Assembly: GCF_004348895.1 (NCBI RefSeq) | Contig: NZ_RRZK01000023.1 | Coordinates: 141,991-205,990 of the forward strand | DNA: 64,000 bases | Source of the DNA: Pseudomonas vancouverensis | Lineage (GTDB): Bacteria > Pseudomonadota > Gammaproteobacteria > Pseudomonadales > Pseudomonadaceae | Reading direction: 5' to 3' | Shown: positions 1 through 8,273 of the stretch, in pieces | How the letters are laid out: every line of letters begins with the position of its first letter | How positions within the stretch are numbered: position 1 is the first letter of the stretch | Translations under genes and position numbers: made by a program | The notes under the pieces: model-generated | Databases searched by the model: none | What the model was told of the DNA's origin: nothing | What the model saw: the letters and a program-made list of their open reading frames with translations, nothing else

Positions 1-1
1 G

Positions 2-889
2 TCCTCGGTGCGACAGCTGGAGGAAGTCGCCAAGCTGATCGACACCACCAAGTGCATCGGTTGCAAGGCCTGCCAGGTCGCGTGCTCGGAATGGAACGAG
101 CTGCGTGACGAAGTGGGGCACAACCACGGCACCTACGACAACCCGCAGGACCTCAGCGCAGAGACCTGGACCCTGATGCGCTTCACCGAGCACGAAACCG
201 ACGCCGGCAACCTCGAGTGGCTGATCCGCAAGGACGGCTGCATGCACTGTGCCGAACCCGGTTGCCTGGCCGCGTGCCCAAGCCCCGGGGCGATCATCAA
301 GCACGCCAACGGCATTGTCGACTTCAACCAGGACCACTGCATTGGTTGCGGTTATTGCATCACCGGTTGCCCGTTCAACATCCCGCGCATCTCGCAGAAG
401 GATCACAAGGCCTACAAGTGCACCCTGTGTTCCGACCGTGTGGCCGTGGGGCTGGAGCCGGCCTGCGTAAAAACCTGCCCGACCGGGGCCATCGTGTTCG
501 GCTCCAAGGCCGACATGAAGGTGCATGCCGACGAACGCATCGTCGACCTCAAGAGCCGTGGCTTTGACAACGCCGGCCTGTACGACCCCGCCGGCGTCGG
601 CGGCACCCATGTGATGTACGTGCTGCACCACGCCGACACACCGACAATCTACGCCAACCTGCCGCAAGACCCGGCCATCAGCCCGTTGGTAGGCCTGTGG
701 AAAGGCATCAGCAAGCCGCTGGGCCTGCTGGCCATGGGGGCGGCGGTGCTGGCCGGGTTCTTCCATTACGTGCGCATCGGGCCGAACCGTACCGAAGAGG
801 ATGAGCATCCCGATGCACCGGACACCGCGGTGCATGTCGTCGATCCTGCGGTACACACCTTCGATCCACGCGGGGAGGACCGGCCATGA
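2..889 (+). CDS. fdxH: Formate dehydrogenase iron-sulfur (beta) subunit, 5' truncated by window edge
   Basis: Electron-transfer subunit of the membrane-bound, selenocysteine-type formate dehydrogenase (FdnH/FdoH/FdxH family). It passes electrons from the catalytic alpha subunit to the cytochrome b subunit. Four cysteine clusters for [4Fe-4S] centres are visible: CIGCKACQVAC, CMHCAEPGCLAAC, CIGCGYCITGC, and CTLC with a later CVKTC. A single hydrophobic helix near residues 235-255 (GLLAMGAAVLAGFFHYV) should anchor it to the periplasmic face. The frame is open to base 2, so the GTG at 8 is an internal Val and the true N-terminus lies outside the window. The stop overlaps the next start (ATGA at 886-889), implying translational coupling. 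The alpha subunit gene is expected just upstream. Confidence 0.96.
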   Translation, partial: SSVRQLEEVAKLIDTTKCIGCKACQVACSEWNELRDEVGHNHGTYDNPQDLSAETWTLMRFTEHETDAGNLEWLIRKDGCMHCAEPGCLAACPSPGAIIKHANGIVDFNQDHCIGCGYCITGCPFNIPRISQKDHKAYKCTLCSDRVAVGLEPACVKTCPTGAIVFGSKADMKVHADERIVDLKSRGFDNAGLYDPAGVGGTHVMYVLHHADTPTIYANLPQDPAISPLVGLWKGISKPLGLLAMGAAVLAGFFHYVRIGPNRTEEDEHPDAPDTAVHVVDPAVHTFDPRGEDRP

Positions 890-1539
890 GCAACAAGACG
901 ATCCTGCGTTACACCGCCAACCAGCGCACCAATCACTGGCTGGTGGCGATTCTGTTCTTCATGGCCGCGCTGTCCGGGCTGGCGTTGTTTCACCCGGCGC
1001 TGTTCTGGCTGAGCAACATGTTCGGCGGTGGGCCTTGGACGCGCATCCTGCACCCGTTCATGGGCGTGTTGATGTTCCTGCTGTTCCTCGGCCTGGTGTT
1101 TCGCTTCTGGCGGGCCAACTTCTTTATCGACAACGACTGGAAGTGGATGCGCCGCATCGACCGCGTGCTGGTCAACGACGAGGAAAGCGTACCTCCGGTG
1201 GGCAAGTACAACGCCGGGCAGAAAATGCTGTTCTGGACTTTACTGCTGTGCATGCTCGGCCTGCTGTTCACCGGGCTGGTGATCTGGCGGGCGTACTTCA
1301 GTGCGTACTTTGGCATCACCGTGATTCGCTGGGCGATGCTGTTGCATGCACTTGCCGGGTTTGTGCTGATCCTGAGCATCATCATCCACATCTACGCCGG
1401 CATCTGGATCAAGGGTTCGATCAGCGCGATGATGCACGGCTGGGTCAGCCGCGCCTGGGCGAAAAAGCACCACGAACTCTGGTACCGCGAGGTGACTCGT
1501 GACGAGCCTGCCGAACGGCCGATCACCAAAAAGGGCTGA
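886..1539 (+). CDS. fdnI: Formate dehydrogenase cytochrome b556 (gamma) subunit
   Basis: Integral membrane di-haem cytochrome b that takes electrons from the beta subunit and reduces quinone. At 217 residues it has the usual size of the FdnI/FdoI family. Four hydrophobic segments are visible (about residues 19-40, 55-75, 110-132 and 145-172), with histidines in or near the helices (NHW near the N-terminus, HPF, LLHALAG, IHIYAG) as candidate haem ligands. It overlaps the beta subunit gene by four bases and lies 3 bases before fdhE, so it is in the same operon. Whether fdn or fdo is the better symbol cannot be decided here. Confidence 0.95.
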   Translation: MSNKTILRYTANQRTNHWLVAILFFMAALSGLALFHPALFWLSNMFGGGPWTRILHPFMGVLMFLLFLGLVFRFWRANFFIDNDWKWMRRIDRVLVNDEESVPPVGKYNAGQKMLFWTLLLCMLGLLFTGLVIWRAYFSAYFGITVIRWAMLLHALAGFVLILSIIIHIYAGIWIKGSISAMMHGWVSRAWAKKHHELWYREVTRDEPAERPITKKG

Positions 1540-1542
1540 CCA

Positions 1543-2478
1543 TTGCCAAGCATCCTGGAACCTGGGGAAATCGAAGCGGCCGCCAGTTCGCCGCCGTTTC
1601 TGCACCTGCCACCGCACAACCTGTTCAGCCTGCGCGCCGAGCGCCTGGAGCGCCTGGAGCGTCTGGCCGAAGGCCATCCGCTGGCCGATTACCTGCATTT
1701 GATCGCCGGGCTGTGTCGCGTACAACAGCAGGTCTTCGACGATCCACCGCAGAGCCAGCCACTGGATCGTCAGCGCATAGAACTGTGCCGGCAACACGGC
1801 TTGCCGCCGTTCGCCGCTGACAGTCTGGCCCGCGAAGATGACTGGCAGCCTTACCTGGATGCGCTGTTGCAGCGCCATCCTGAGCCGTCGCAAAACGCCG
1901 TGGCTGAAGCCTTGGCGACATTGCGTCAGGCCAGTACCGGACAACGCCGCAGTTGGGCGGTGGCCCTGGTCAGCGGTCAGTATTCGCTGGTGCCGGCGGC
2001 CCTGGTGCCGTTTCTTGGCGCCGCACTGCAAACGGCCTGGAGCCATTGGCTGCTGGGCACGCCCAATCTGCAACTGACCCCCGGCGACAGTCTCTGCCAA
2101 TGTCCGGCCTGCGGTTCACCGGCCATGGCCGGGGTGATTCGCCACCGTGGCAAGCACAACGGCTTGCGATACCTGGTGTGCTCCCTGTGCGCCTGCGAGT
2201 GGCATGTGGTGCGGGTCAAGTGCGTGTACTGCGAGCAAAGCAAGGGCCTGGAATACCTCAGCCTCGCCGACGATCGCCATGCCGCCAATCAGGCGCCGCT
2301 GCGCGCCGAGATCTGTCCGGGCTGCAACAGCTACCTGAAACTGTTCTACCTGGAAAACGACGCCGAGGCCGAGGCCTTGTCCGGCGATCTGGCCAGCCTG
2401 ATGCTCGACATGCGCCTGGCCCAGGACGGCTATCAGCGCCTGGCGCCGAATCTGTTGCTGGCGCCGGGAGACGAATGA
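1543..2478 (+). CDS. fdhE: Formate dehydrogenase accessory protein FdhE
   Basis: Cytoplasmic accessory protein needed for formate dehydrogenase maturation or activity. The 311 residues match the FdhE family. The C-terminal half contains four CxxC pairs typical of the rubredoxin-like zinc or iron ribbon: CPAC (near residue 187), CSLC, CVYC and CPGC. The start is taken as the TTG at 1543, three bases after the gamma subunit stop. No better ATG lies near, and the N-terminal ILEPGEIEAAASSPPF block looks complete for the family. The rare start codon plus tight spacing suggests translational coupling. Confidence 0.93.
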   Translation: MPSILEPGEIEAAASSPPFLHLPPHNLFSLRAERLERLERLAEGHPLADYLHLIAGLCRVQQQVFDDPPQSQPLDRQRIELCRQHGLPPFAADSLAREDDWQPYLDALLQRHPEPSQNAVAEALATLRQASTGQRRSWAVALVSGQYSLVPAALVPFLGAALQTAWSHWLLGTPNLQLTPGDSLCQCPACGSPAMAGVIRHRGKHNGLRYLVCSLCACEWHVVRVKCVYCEQSKGLEYLSLADDRHAANQAPLRAEICPGCNSYLKLFYLENDAEAEALSGDLASLMLDMRLAQDGYQRLAPNLLLAPGDE

Positions 2479-2529
2479 CCACAGCGTCTACACTCTGGCG
2501 CGACGGTCATTCGATTTCAGGAGCGCCTG

Positions 2530-3960
2530 ATGCCTTCCAGTGTTACCCGCCAAGCACCGCATCTGCCTTCCATCGACAGCCTGCTGCGTCACCCGGCGTG
2601 CCAGCCGTTGCTCGAACGCTACGGGCGCGAGGCGTTGCTGGCGGCGTTGCGGCAATTGCTGGATGAGCTGCGTGAGGGTCTGCAACGGGGTGAACTGACG
2701 CCGGCAGAAGTCGGCCCCGAGGTTCTGGCGGGGCGAGTGGGGGAGCGCCTGCACGTGCAGCATCGCAGCCAGGTGCGTCGGGTGTTCAACCTCACCGGCA
2801 CCGTATTGCATACCAACCTCGGCCGAGCCTTGCTGCCGGACGCCGCCATCGAAGCCGTACAAATGGCCGCACGCTATCCGCTCAATCTGGAATTCGACCT
2901 GCACAGCGGCAAGCGCGGTGACCGTGACGATCTGATCGAAGGCCTGATCCGCGAACTGACCGGCGCTGAAGCGGTGACCGTGGTCAACAACAACGCGGCG
3001 GCGGTGTTGCTGACCCTCAATAGCCTGGGCGCACGCAAGGAAGGCATCATTTCCCGGGGCGAACTGATCGAGATCGGTGGCGCCTTTCGCATTCCCGACA
3101 TCATGGCCCGCGCCGGGGTGAAGCTGCACGAAGTCGGCACCACCAACCGCACCCACGCCCGTGATTACGAGGCGGCCATCGGCCCGCGTAGCGGCTTGAT
3201 CATGCGTGTACACGCCAGCAACTACAGCATTCAAGGCTTTACCACCCGCGTCGACACCGCAGCGCTGGCGCAGATCGCCCATCAACATGGCCTGCCACTG
3301 CTCGAAGACCTCGGCAGTGGCAGCCTGCTGGACCTCACGCGCTGGGGCCTACCTGCTGAGCCCACGGTGCGCCAGGCGTTGCTCGATGGCGCGGACATCG
3401 TCACCTTCAGCGGCGACAAGTTGCTCGGCGGCCCGCAAGCCGGGTTGATCGTCGGGCGCAAAGAGCTGATCAGCAAAATCAAGAAAAACCCGCTCAAACG
3501 CGCACTGCGGGTCGACAAACTGACCCTCGCTGCGCTTGAAGCGGTGCTGAACCTGTACCGCAACCCGGATCGCCTGGCGGAGAAGTTGCCCAGCCTGCGC
3601 CTGTTGACCCGACCTCAGGCCGACATCCTCGCCCAGGCCGAACGTCTGCGCCCGACCCTGGCCAACGTGTTGGGCGCAGGCTGGAGTGTCAGCGCCATGC
3701 CCGCGCTGGGCATGATCGGCAGCGGCAGCCAACCCGTGGCGCGGCTCGCCAGCGCGGCATTGTGCCTGCGTCCGCTGACCTCCAAGCGTCTACGCGGTCG
3801 ATCCTTGCTGAAGCTGGAGGCGGCGTTTCGTGAATTGCCGATTGCCGTGCTGGGACGCATTGATGACGACGCCTTGTGGCTCGATTTGCGGCAGCTGGAT
3901 GATGAAACGGCCTGGCTGGCGCAACTAGAGCAATTGCCGGTGGAGGGCCGGGCAGGGTGA
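2530..3960 (+). CDS. selA: L-seryl-tRNA(Sec) selenium transferase SelA
   Basis: PLP enzyme that converts seryl-tRNA(Sec) to selenocysteinyl-tRNA(Sec) using selenophosphate. It is 476 residues, the normal bacterial length. The N-terminal tRNA-binding helical region is followed by the fold-type I PLP domain. The internal aldimine lysine is Lys297 in FSGDKLLGG. The N-terminal block RRVFNLTGTVLHTNLGRALL is the family signature. A clear ribosome-binding site (AGGAG, 2519-2523) precedes the ATG. The stop overlaps the GTG start of selB. Its place behind fdhE ties selenocysteine synthesis to the formate dehydrogenase that needs it. Confidence 0.97.
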   Translation: MPSSVTRQAPHLPSIDSLLRHPACQPLLERYGREALLAALRQLLDELREGLQRGELTPAEVGPEVLAGRVGERLHVQHRSQVRRVFNLTGTVLHTNLGRALLPDAAIEAVQMAARYPLNLEFDLHSGKRGDRDDLIEGLIRELTGAEAVTVVNNNAAAVLLTLNSLGARKEGIISRGELIEIGGAFRIPDIMARAGVKLHEVGTTNRTHARDYEAAIGPRSGLIMRVHASNYSIQGFTTRVDTAALAQIAHQHGLPLLEDLGSGSLLDLTRWGLPAEPTVRQALLDGADIVTFSGDKLLGGPQAGLIVGRKELISKIKKNPLKRALRVDKLTLAALEAVLNLYRNPDRLAEKLPSLRLLTRPQADILAQAERLRPTLANVLGAGWSVSAMPALGMIGSGSQPVARLASAALCLRPLTSKRLRGRSLLKLEAAFRELPIAVLGRIDDDALWLDLRQLDDETAWLAQLEQLPVEGRAG

Positions 3961-5864
3961 TCGTCGGCACGGCGGGGCATATCGACCACGGCAAGACCGC
4001 ATTGCTGCAGGCACTGACCGGTCAGGCCGGCGACACCCGCCGCGAAGAGCGCGAACGGGGCATGACCATCGACCTCGGTTATCGCTATGCCGCGCTGGAG
4101 CAGGGAGCGGCGCTGACCGGGTTCATTGACGTGCCCGGCCACGAACGCTTCACCCATAACATGCTCGCCGGGGCGCAAGGCATCGATCTGGTGCTGCTGG
4201 TGGTGGCCGCCGATGACGGCGTGATGCCGCAGACCCGTGAGCATCTGGCGATTGTCGAGTTGCTGGGTATCCCGCAGGCGCTGGTAGCAATCAGCAAATG
4301 TGATCGGGTCGATGCGGGCAGGGTGCTGGAGGTGCAGGAGCAAGTACGGGCGTTGTTGGCCCCCGGGCCCTACGCCGCCGCGCCTTTGATTGCACTGTCG
4401 AGCATCACCGGCGCAGGCGTGGAGACGCTGCGTGCACACCTGCTGCAAGCGCAACGCGACGTGCAGCAACGCAGCCGCGAGGGCGGTTTCAGGCTGGCCA
4501 TCGATCGCGCCTTCAGTGTCGCCGGTGCCGGCATCGTGGTCACCGGCACCGCGTTGTCCGGGCAGGTCGCGGTCGGCGACACGCTGCTGTTCGGGCCACA
4601 AGGCAAACCGGTGCGCATTCGCGGCCTGCACGCACAAAATCAGCTGGCAGAACGGGCATTCGCCGGGGAGCGCGTGGCTTTGAACCTGAGTGCCGAACGC
4701 CTGGCACTGGAGCAGATTCACCGTGGCCACTGGTTGCTGGGCGAGGGGCTGTACGCGCCGACCCAACGCCTGGATATCGATCTGCATCTGCTGCCCGGCG
4801 AGTTGCGTTCGTTCGAACATTTCCAGCCCGTGCATGTGCACATCGGCACCCAGGACGTCACCGGGCGCGTGGCCTTGCTGGAGGGTTCGAGCCTGGCACC
4901 GGGTGAACGGATGTTCGCGCAGCTGCTGCTCAATACGCCAGTGCACGCGGTCAAGGGTGACCCGCTGATCCTGCGCGACCAGAGTGCCCAGCGTACCCTT
5001 GGAGGTGGACGGGTAGTCGATCCGTTCGCACCGACCCGACAACGGCGTAGCCCGGAACGGCTGGCGCAGTTGCAGGCGCTGGTCGGCGCCGTCCGTCTTG
5101 AAGAGGTATTGCCGGCGTTGCTGGCTCACAGCGAATCCGGCGTTGATCCGCAACGTCTGGAACGCCAGTTCAACCAGCCGCGCAGCCATTGGCAGTTGCC
5201 CGCTGACGTGCGCATGGTCGACACCCGGCAAGGTCCGCTACTGTTCAGCCGGGCACATTGGGAAGCCCTGAAAGCACCACTGCTGGGTCATCTCGCGCGT
5301 TTTCATGAACTCGAACCCGATCAAATGGGCCCCGACCGCGATCGCCTGCGCCGATTCAGCGGCAGCCCACTGGCCCGTCCGGTTTTCATCAGCTTGCTCG
5401 ACGAGTTACTGGCCAGCAGCGCCATCGCCAGCAGCGGGCCGTGGTTGCATCTGCCCGAACACCAGGTGCGCTTGAGTGATGAAGACCAGTTGCTGTGGCA
5501 GCAACTGCAACCACAGTTCGAGGCTGCCGGCTTCAATCCGCCCTGGGTGCGTGACCTTGGGCATGACGAAACGGTGGTGCGCGCACTGCTGCGCAAAATG
5601 GCGCGCCTGGGCTTGCTGCATCAAGTGGTGCGCGACTTGTTTTACACCGACGCGTTGCTGCGACGAATGGCGGCTATGCTTGTGCAACTGGCGAACGCCG
5701 ACCCGGATATTCAGGTCACCGCGTTTCGCGATGCCGTGGGGTTGGGGCGCAAGCGCAGCATCCAGATTCTGGAATACTTCGACCGTATCGGCCTGACCCG
5801 ACGTTTCGGTGATCGTCGGCAGATCCGTACGGACAACGCCCTGGCTCAACGCACAGAGGCCTGA
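3957..5864 (+). CDS. selB: Selenocysteine-specific elongation factor SelB
   Basis: Specialised EF-Tu-like GTPase that carries Sec-tRNA(Sec) to the ribosome and reads the SECIS hairpin after an in-frame UGA. The 635 residues start with the P-loop GTAGHIDHGKTALL. They continue with switch and G3 (DVPGHERF) and G4-like (SKCD) motifs, two beta-barrel domains, and a C-terminal tandem winged-helix region (about residues 380-635) that binds SECIS RNA. The GTG start at 3957 overlaps the selA stop (GTGA), so the two are translationally coupled. selC follows 5 bases after the stop. Confidence 0.97.
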   Translation: MIVGTAGHIDHGKTALLQALTGQAGDTRREERERGMTIDLGYRYAALEQGAALTGFIDVPGHERFTHNMLAGAQGIDLVLLVVAADDGVMPQTREHLAIVELLGIPQALVAISKCDRVDAGRVLEVQEQVRALLAPGPYAAAPLIALSSITGAGVETLRAHLLQAQRDVQQRSREGGFRLAIDRAFSVAGAGIVVTGTALSGQVAVGDTLLFGPQGKPVRIRGLHAQNQLAERAFAGERVALNLSAERLALEQIHRGHWLLGEGLYAPTQRLDIDLHLLPGELRSFEHFQPVHVHIGTQDVTGRVALLEGSSLAPGERMFAQLLLNTPVHAVKGDPLILRDQSAQRTLGGGRVVDPFAPTRQRRSPERLAQLQALVGAVRLEEVLPALLAHSESGVDPQRLERQFNQPRSHWQLPADVRMVDTRQGPLLFSRAHWEALKAPLLGHLARFHELEPDQMGPDRDRLRRFSGSPLARPVFISLLDELLASSAIASSGPWLHLPEHQVRLSDEDQLLWQQLQPQFEAAGFNPPWVRDLGHDETVVRALLRKMARLGLLHQVVRDLFYTDALLRRMAAMLVQLANADPDIQVTAFRDAVGLGRKRSIQILEYFDRIGLTRRFGDRRQIRTDNALAQRTEA

Positions 5865-5869
5865 TTCAA

Positions 5870-5965
5870 GGAAGGCAATCGCGCCCGGTGGCGCGGCCGG
5901 GCTTCAAACCCGGTTGGGGACGGCATCCGTTCCCGGGCAGGTTCGACTCCGGCTGCCTTCCGCCA
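5870..5965 (+). tRNA. selC: tRNA-Sec (anticodon TCA), selC
   Basis: A 96-base selenocysteine tRNA gene. The acceptor stem GGAAGGCA (5870-5877) pairs with TGCCTTCC (5954-5961), followed by G and an encoded CCA (5963-5965). The anticodon TCA is at 5904-5906 in the loop CTTCAAA. The long variable arm and the T-arm GGTTCGACTCC are conserved with E. coli selC. It sits directly after selB, completing a selA-selB-selC block. A short T-run (CTTTT, 5966-5970) follows. Confidence 0.97.
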
Positions 5966-5974
5966 CTTTTCCCC

Positions 5975-7309
5975 TCAGAACGGCCCGAACGCCAGCGGGT
6001 ACTGGATGACAACGTAGACCCGGTCAATGTCATCGCCGGCTTGGGCCGCGTTGGCCCGATGCGAGACGTGGGACAGTTGCACTGACAAGCCCTTGGCCGC
6101 CCCGGACTGCACCACGTAATGCAGGTCGATGTCCCGCTCCCAGTGTTTGCCGCCGTCGCCTTGCTGGGGCTCGTAGGTGCCAGTGGTGTCGTTGAACGGG
6201 TTATAGGCGCCGCCTTGCGGTGCGTGGGTGCCGTCGATCTGGCTGCCCCTGACGTAGCGCGTCATGAACTTCAGGCCCGGCACGCCCAGCACCGCAAGGT
6301 CGAAGTCATAGCGCGCCTGCCAGGATTGTTCGTGTGCGCCATTGAAGTCGGCGTATTTGATCGAGTTGGCCAGATAGATCGAATCGCCACCGACAAAATC
6401 GAACGGCGTATCACCGTCGATCTTCTGGTAGGCCAGGGTAAAGCCATGGCCGGCGACCGAGTACTGGCCGGACAGGCTGAACGCCGTATTGTCGATCGCC
6501 CCGGCCAGCGCCCGGCCGGTGTCCTGGGTGTGATAGACGTTGGCGTCGAGAAATACGCTCGACTGCTTGAAGTGCAGGTTGCCGTAGTACTGATGCCAGG
6601 TGTCCGTCAGTTCCGAGGCATACAGCGCGCCGCCCACGGGGCTGTCGGTGAACAGATCGGCACCGACAAAGGAAATGCCACCGGCCTCGGTATTGGCCCC
6701 GTAACCGAAGAAGTCGCCCTTGCTCGACGCGCTGTCCTGATTCTTGAACGCGGTGAAGTGCCCGGCTTGCAGGTTCATCCCGTCGATTTCGCGGCTGTCG
6801 AAGAGAAACCCGGTGGCGTATTCCGGTTGCAGGCGTTTGTCGGCGGTGTCGAACACCGGGGTTTCCACCAGCATTTCGCCGAACGCCAGGGTGGTTTTCG
6901 AGCTTTTCAGTTTGATTGCACCGCCGCCGCTTGAATAGTTGCTGGCGCTTTCACCATCACTGTCCACTGGCAGCAGGCCGGTACCGGAATGGCCCTTGCC
7001 GCCATCGAGTTTGATCCCGAGAAACCCATGGGCGTCGAGGCCAAAACCCACGGTGCCCTGGGTGAAACCGGATTCAAAGGAGCTGATGAAGCCTTGCGCC
7101 CATTCGGCTTTGTAGCTCTTGCCGGACGGCGAGGGCGTGCGGTAATCGCTGTTGAGGTAGAAGTTGCGACTGAGCACGCCCAGGGTTGCGCCGTCGATAA
7201 AACCTTGGGCGGACTCGTCGGCCCATGCGCTCCCAGTTGTACCGGCCAGCAATAGCGATAACCACAACGGCAAACCTGCGCGGAGGTCTTGCGAATCACA
7301 CATCATCAT
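5975..7309 (-). CDS. OprD-family outer membrane porin
   Basis: Substrate-specific 18-strand beta-barrel porin of the OprD/OccD-OccK family for small carboxylates, amino acids or peptides. It has a Sec signal peptide (about residues 1-30, ending SAWA before DES), then the N-terminal family block SAQGFIDGATLGVLSRNFYLN, and ends with the aromatic YPLAFGPF typical of outer membrane barrels. The mature length of about 415-420 residues is standard. I start at the first of three consecutive ATG codons (7309, 7306 or 7303). An upstream in-frame start at 7372 would add 21 residues before the signal peptide and is unlikely. The gene converges on selC. The substrate cannot be told from sequence. Confidence 0.9.
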   Translation of the reverse strand: MMMCDSQDLRAGLPLWLSLLLAGTTGSAWADESAQGFIDGATLGVLSRNFYLNSDYRTPSPSGKSYKAEWAQGFISSFESGFTQGTVGFGLDAHGFLGIKLDGGKGHSGTGLLPVDSDGESASNYSSGGGAIKLKSSKTTLAFGEMLVETPVFDTADKRLQPEYATGFLFDSREIDGMNLQAGHFTAFKNQDSASSKGDFFGYGANTEAGGISFVGADLFTDSPVGGALYASELTDTWHQYYGNLHFKQSSVFLDANVYHTQDTGRALAGAIDNTAFSLSGQYSVAGHGFTLAYQKIDGDTPFDFVGGDSIYLANSIKYADFNGAHEQSWQARYDFDLAVLGVPGLKFMTRYVRGSQIDGTHAPQGGAYNPFNDTTGTYEPQQGDGGKHWERDIDLHYVVQSGAAKGLSVQLSHVSHRANAAQAGDDIDRVYVVIQYPLAFGPF

Positions 7310-7341
7310 TCGTTCACCACAAGGGGCGGGTTTTCCACCGT

Positions 7342-7443
7342 CCTGTAGGATCAAGCTCGCGATGGTCGTCAACGATAACGCGGGGCCTCAGACACTCCGT
7401 GTTGTCCATGCGCTCATCGCGAGCATGCTCGCTCCTACAGGGG
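7342..7443. repeat. REP-type palindromic repeat pair (BIME-like)
   Basis: Two inverted copies of a pseudomonad REP-like motif flank about 50 bases. The left copy, CCTGTAGGATCAAGCTCGCG (7343-7362), is degenerate. The right copy, ATCGCGAGCATGCTCGCTCC followed by TACAGGG (7415-7443), is the canonical REP of this genus and is itself a palindrome around GCATGC. It lies between the oprD start and the end of the YcaC-like gene. Such elements can form hairpins affecting transcript stability; no role is shown here. Confidence 0.7.
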
Positions 7444-7449
7444 GCCGTA

Positions 7450-8103
7450 TTAGTGGCCTTCCGAGGCACCAAACATGGTCTTGGCATAGATCAGCCCCAG
7501 GCCATAAGCGCCGCCATTGGCAATCGAAGTTCTGACCGTCTCGTCATAGGTCTCGCTGCGCGCCCAGTCCCGTTGCAGTTCCAGCAGGTATTGCAGGGAG
7601 GTCATGGGACGGGCGCCGATCTGGATCATGCGCTGCATGGCCATTTCATGGGCTTCGGTGCTGACGTCACCGCAGGCGTCGGCGATCACATAGACCTCGA
7701 AACCCTGGTCGATGGCCGACAGCGCCGGGCCGACGATGCATACCGAGGTCCACAGGCCGGCGAGGACGATTTTCGCCTTGCCGATCCGGTTCACTTCGAC
7801 GGCAATACGCTCGTCTTCCCAGGTGTTCATGCTGGTGCGGTCGATGATGTTGTGTTCGGGGAACACCGCTTTGATCTCATCGAATATCGGGCCGGAAAAA
7901 CTCTTCTCGGCAACGGTGGTGAGAATGGTCGAGACCTTGAAGCCACGGGCTGCCTTGGCCACCAGCGCCGCGTTGTTGCGCAGGGTGACGGCATCGATCG
8001 ACTTGGTCGCGAAGGACATTTGCGACTGATGGTCGATCATGATCAGGGTGTGGTCGGTCGGGGTCAGCAGGGTTTTGCCGGGAACTGCTTTTGCGATGGC
8101 CAT
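7450..8103 (-). CDS. Isochorismatase-like cysteine hydrolase, YcaC-type
   Basis: Cytoplasmic alpha/beta hydrolase of the isochorismatase-like family, closest in pattern to YcaC, an oligomeric hydrolase whose physiological substrate is unknown. The catalytic Asp lies in LIMIDHQ (Asp24) and the nucleophilic Cys in SVCIVGPA (Cys122). The 217 residues match the family (about 208-220). A ribosome-binding site (AAGGAC) lies upstream of the ATG. It is likely transcribed toward oprD, with the REP pair between them. Confidence 0.88.
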   Translation of the reverse strand: MAIAKAVPGKTLLTPTDHTLIMIDHQSQMSFATKSIDAVTLRNNAALVAKAARGFKVSTILTTVAEKSFSGPIFDEIKAVFPEHNIIDRTSMNTWEDERIAVEVNRIGKAKIVLAGLWTSVCIVGPALSAIDQGFEVYVIADACGDVSTEAHEMAMQRMIQIGARPMTSLQYLLELQRDWARSETYDETVRTSIANGGAYGLGLIYAKTMFGASEGH

Positions 8104-8273
8104 GACACTGTCCTTACGGGGGGGAGTGAAGGCGTCATGGTTGCGCAGATCGCAGTACGAATATTGAACCGGTGTGCTGTCTTTGCCTGTGGCTTGGCGA
8201 AAGTCTCGGCTACCGCAGACTCTTGCAGGAGCGTCTATGCTGGGCTAATCCTCCCCAATGCCAGGAAGCGCTC

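Noticed and set aside
3615..5231. Open frame of 538 codons on the minus strand inside selA-selB
   Set aside because: It is antisense to two well-recognised genes, has no domain and reflects third-position GC bias.
8209..8216. Second ops-like core (GCGGTAGC on the minus strand) upstream of the YcaC-like gene
   Set aside because: The following bases do not match ops, there is no polysaccharide operon downstream, and an 8-base core is expected by chance in this GC-rich sequence. The same holds for 38170-38177 inside a coding region.
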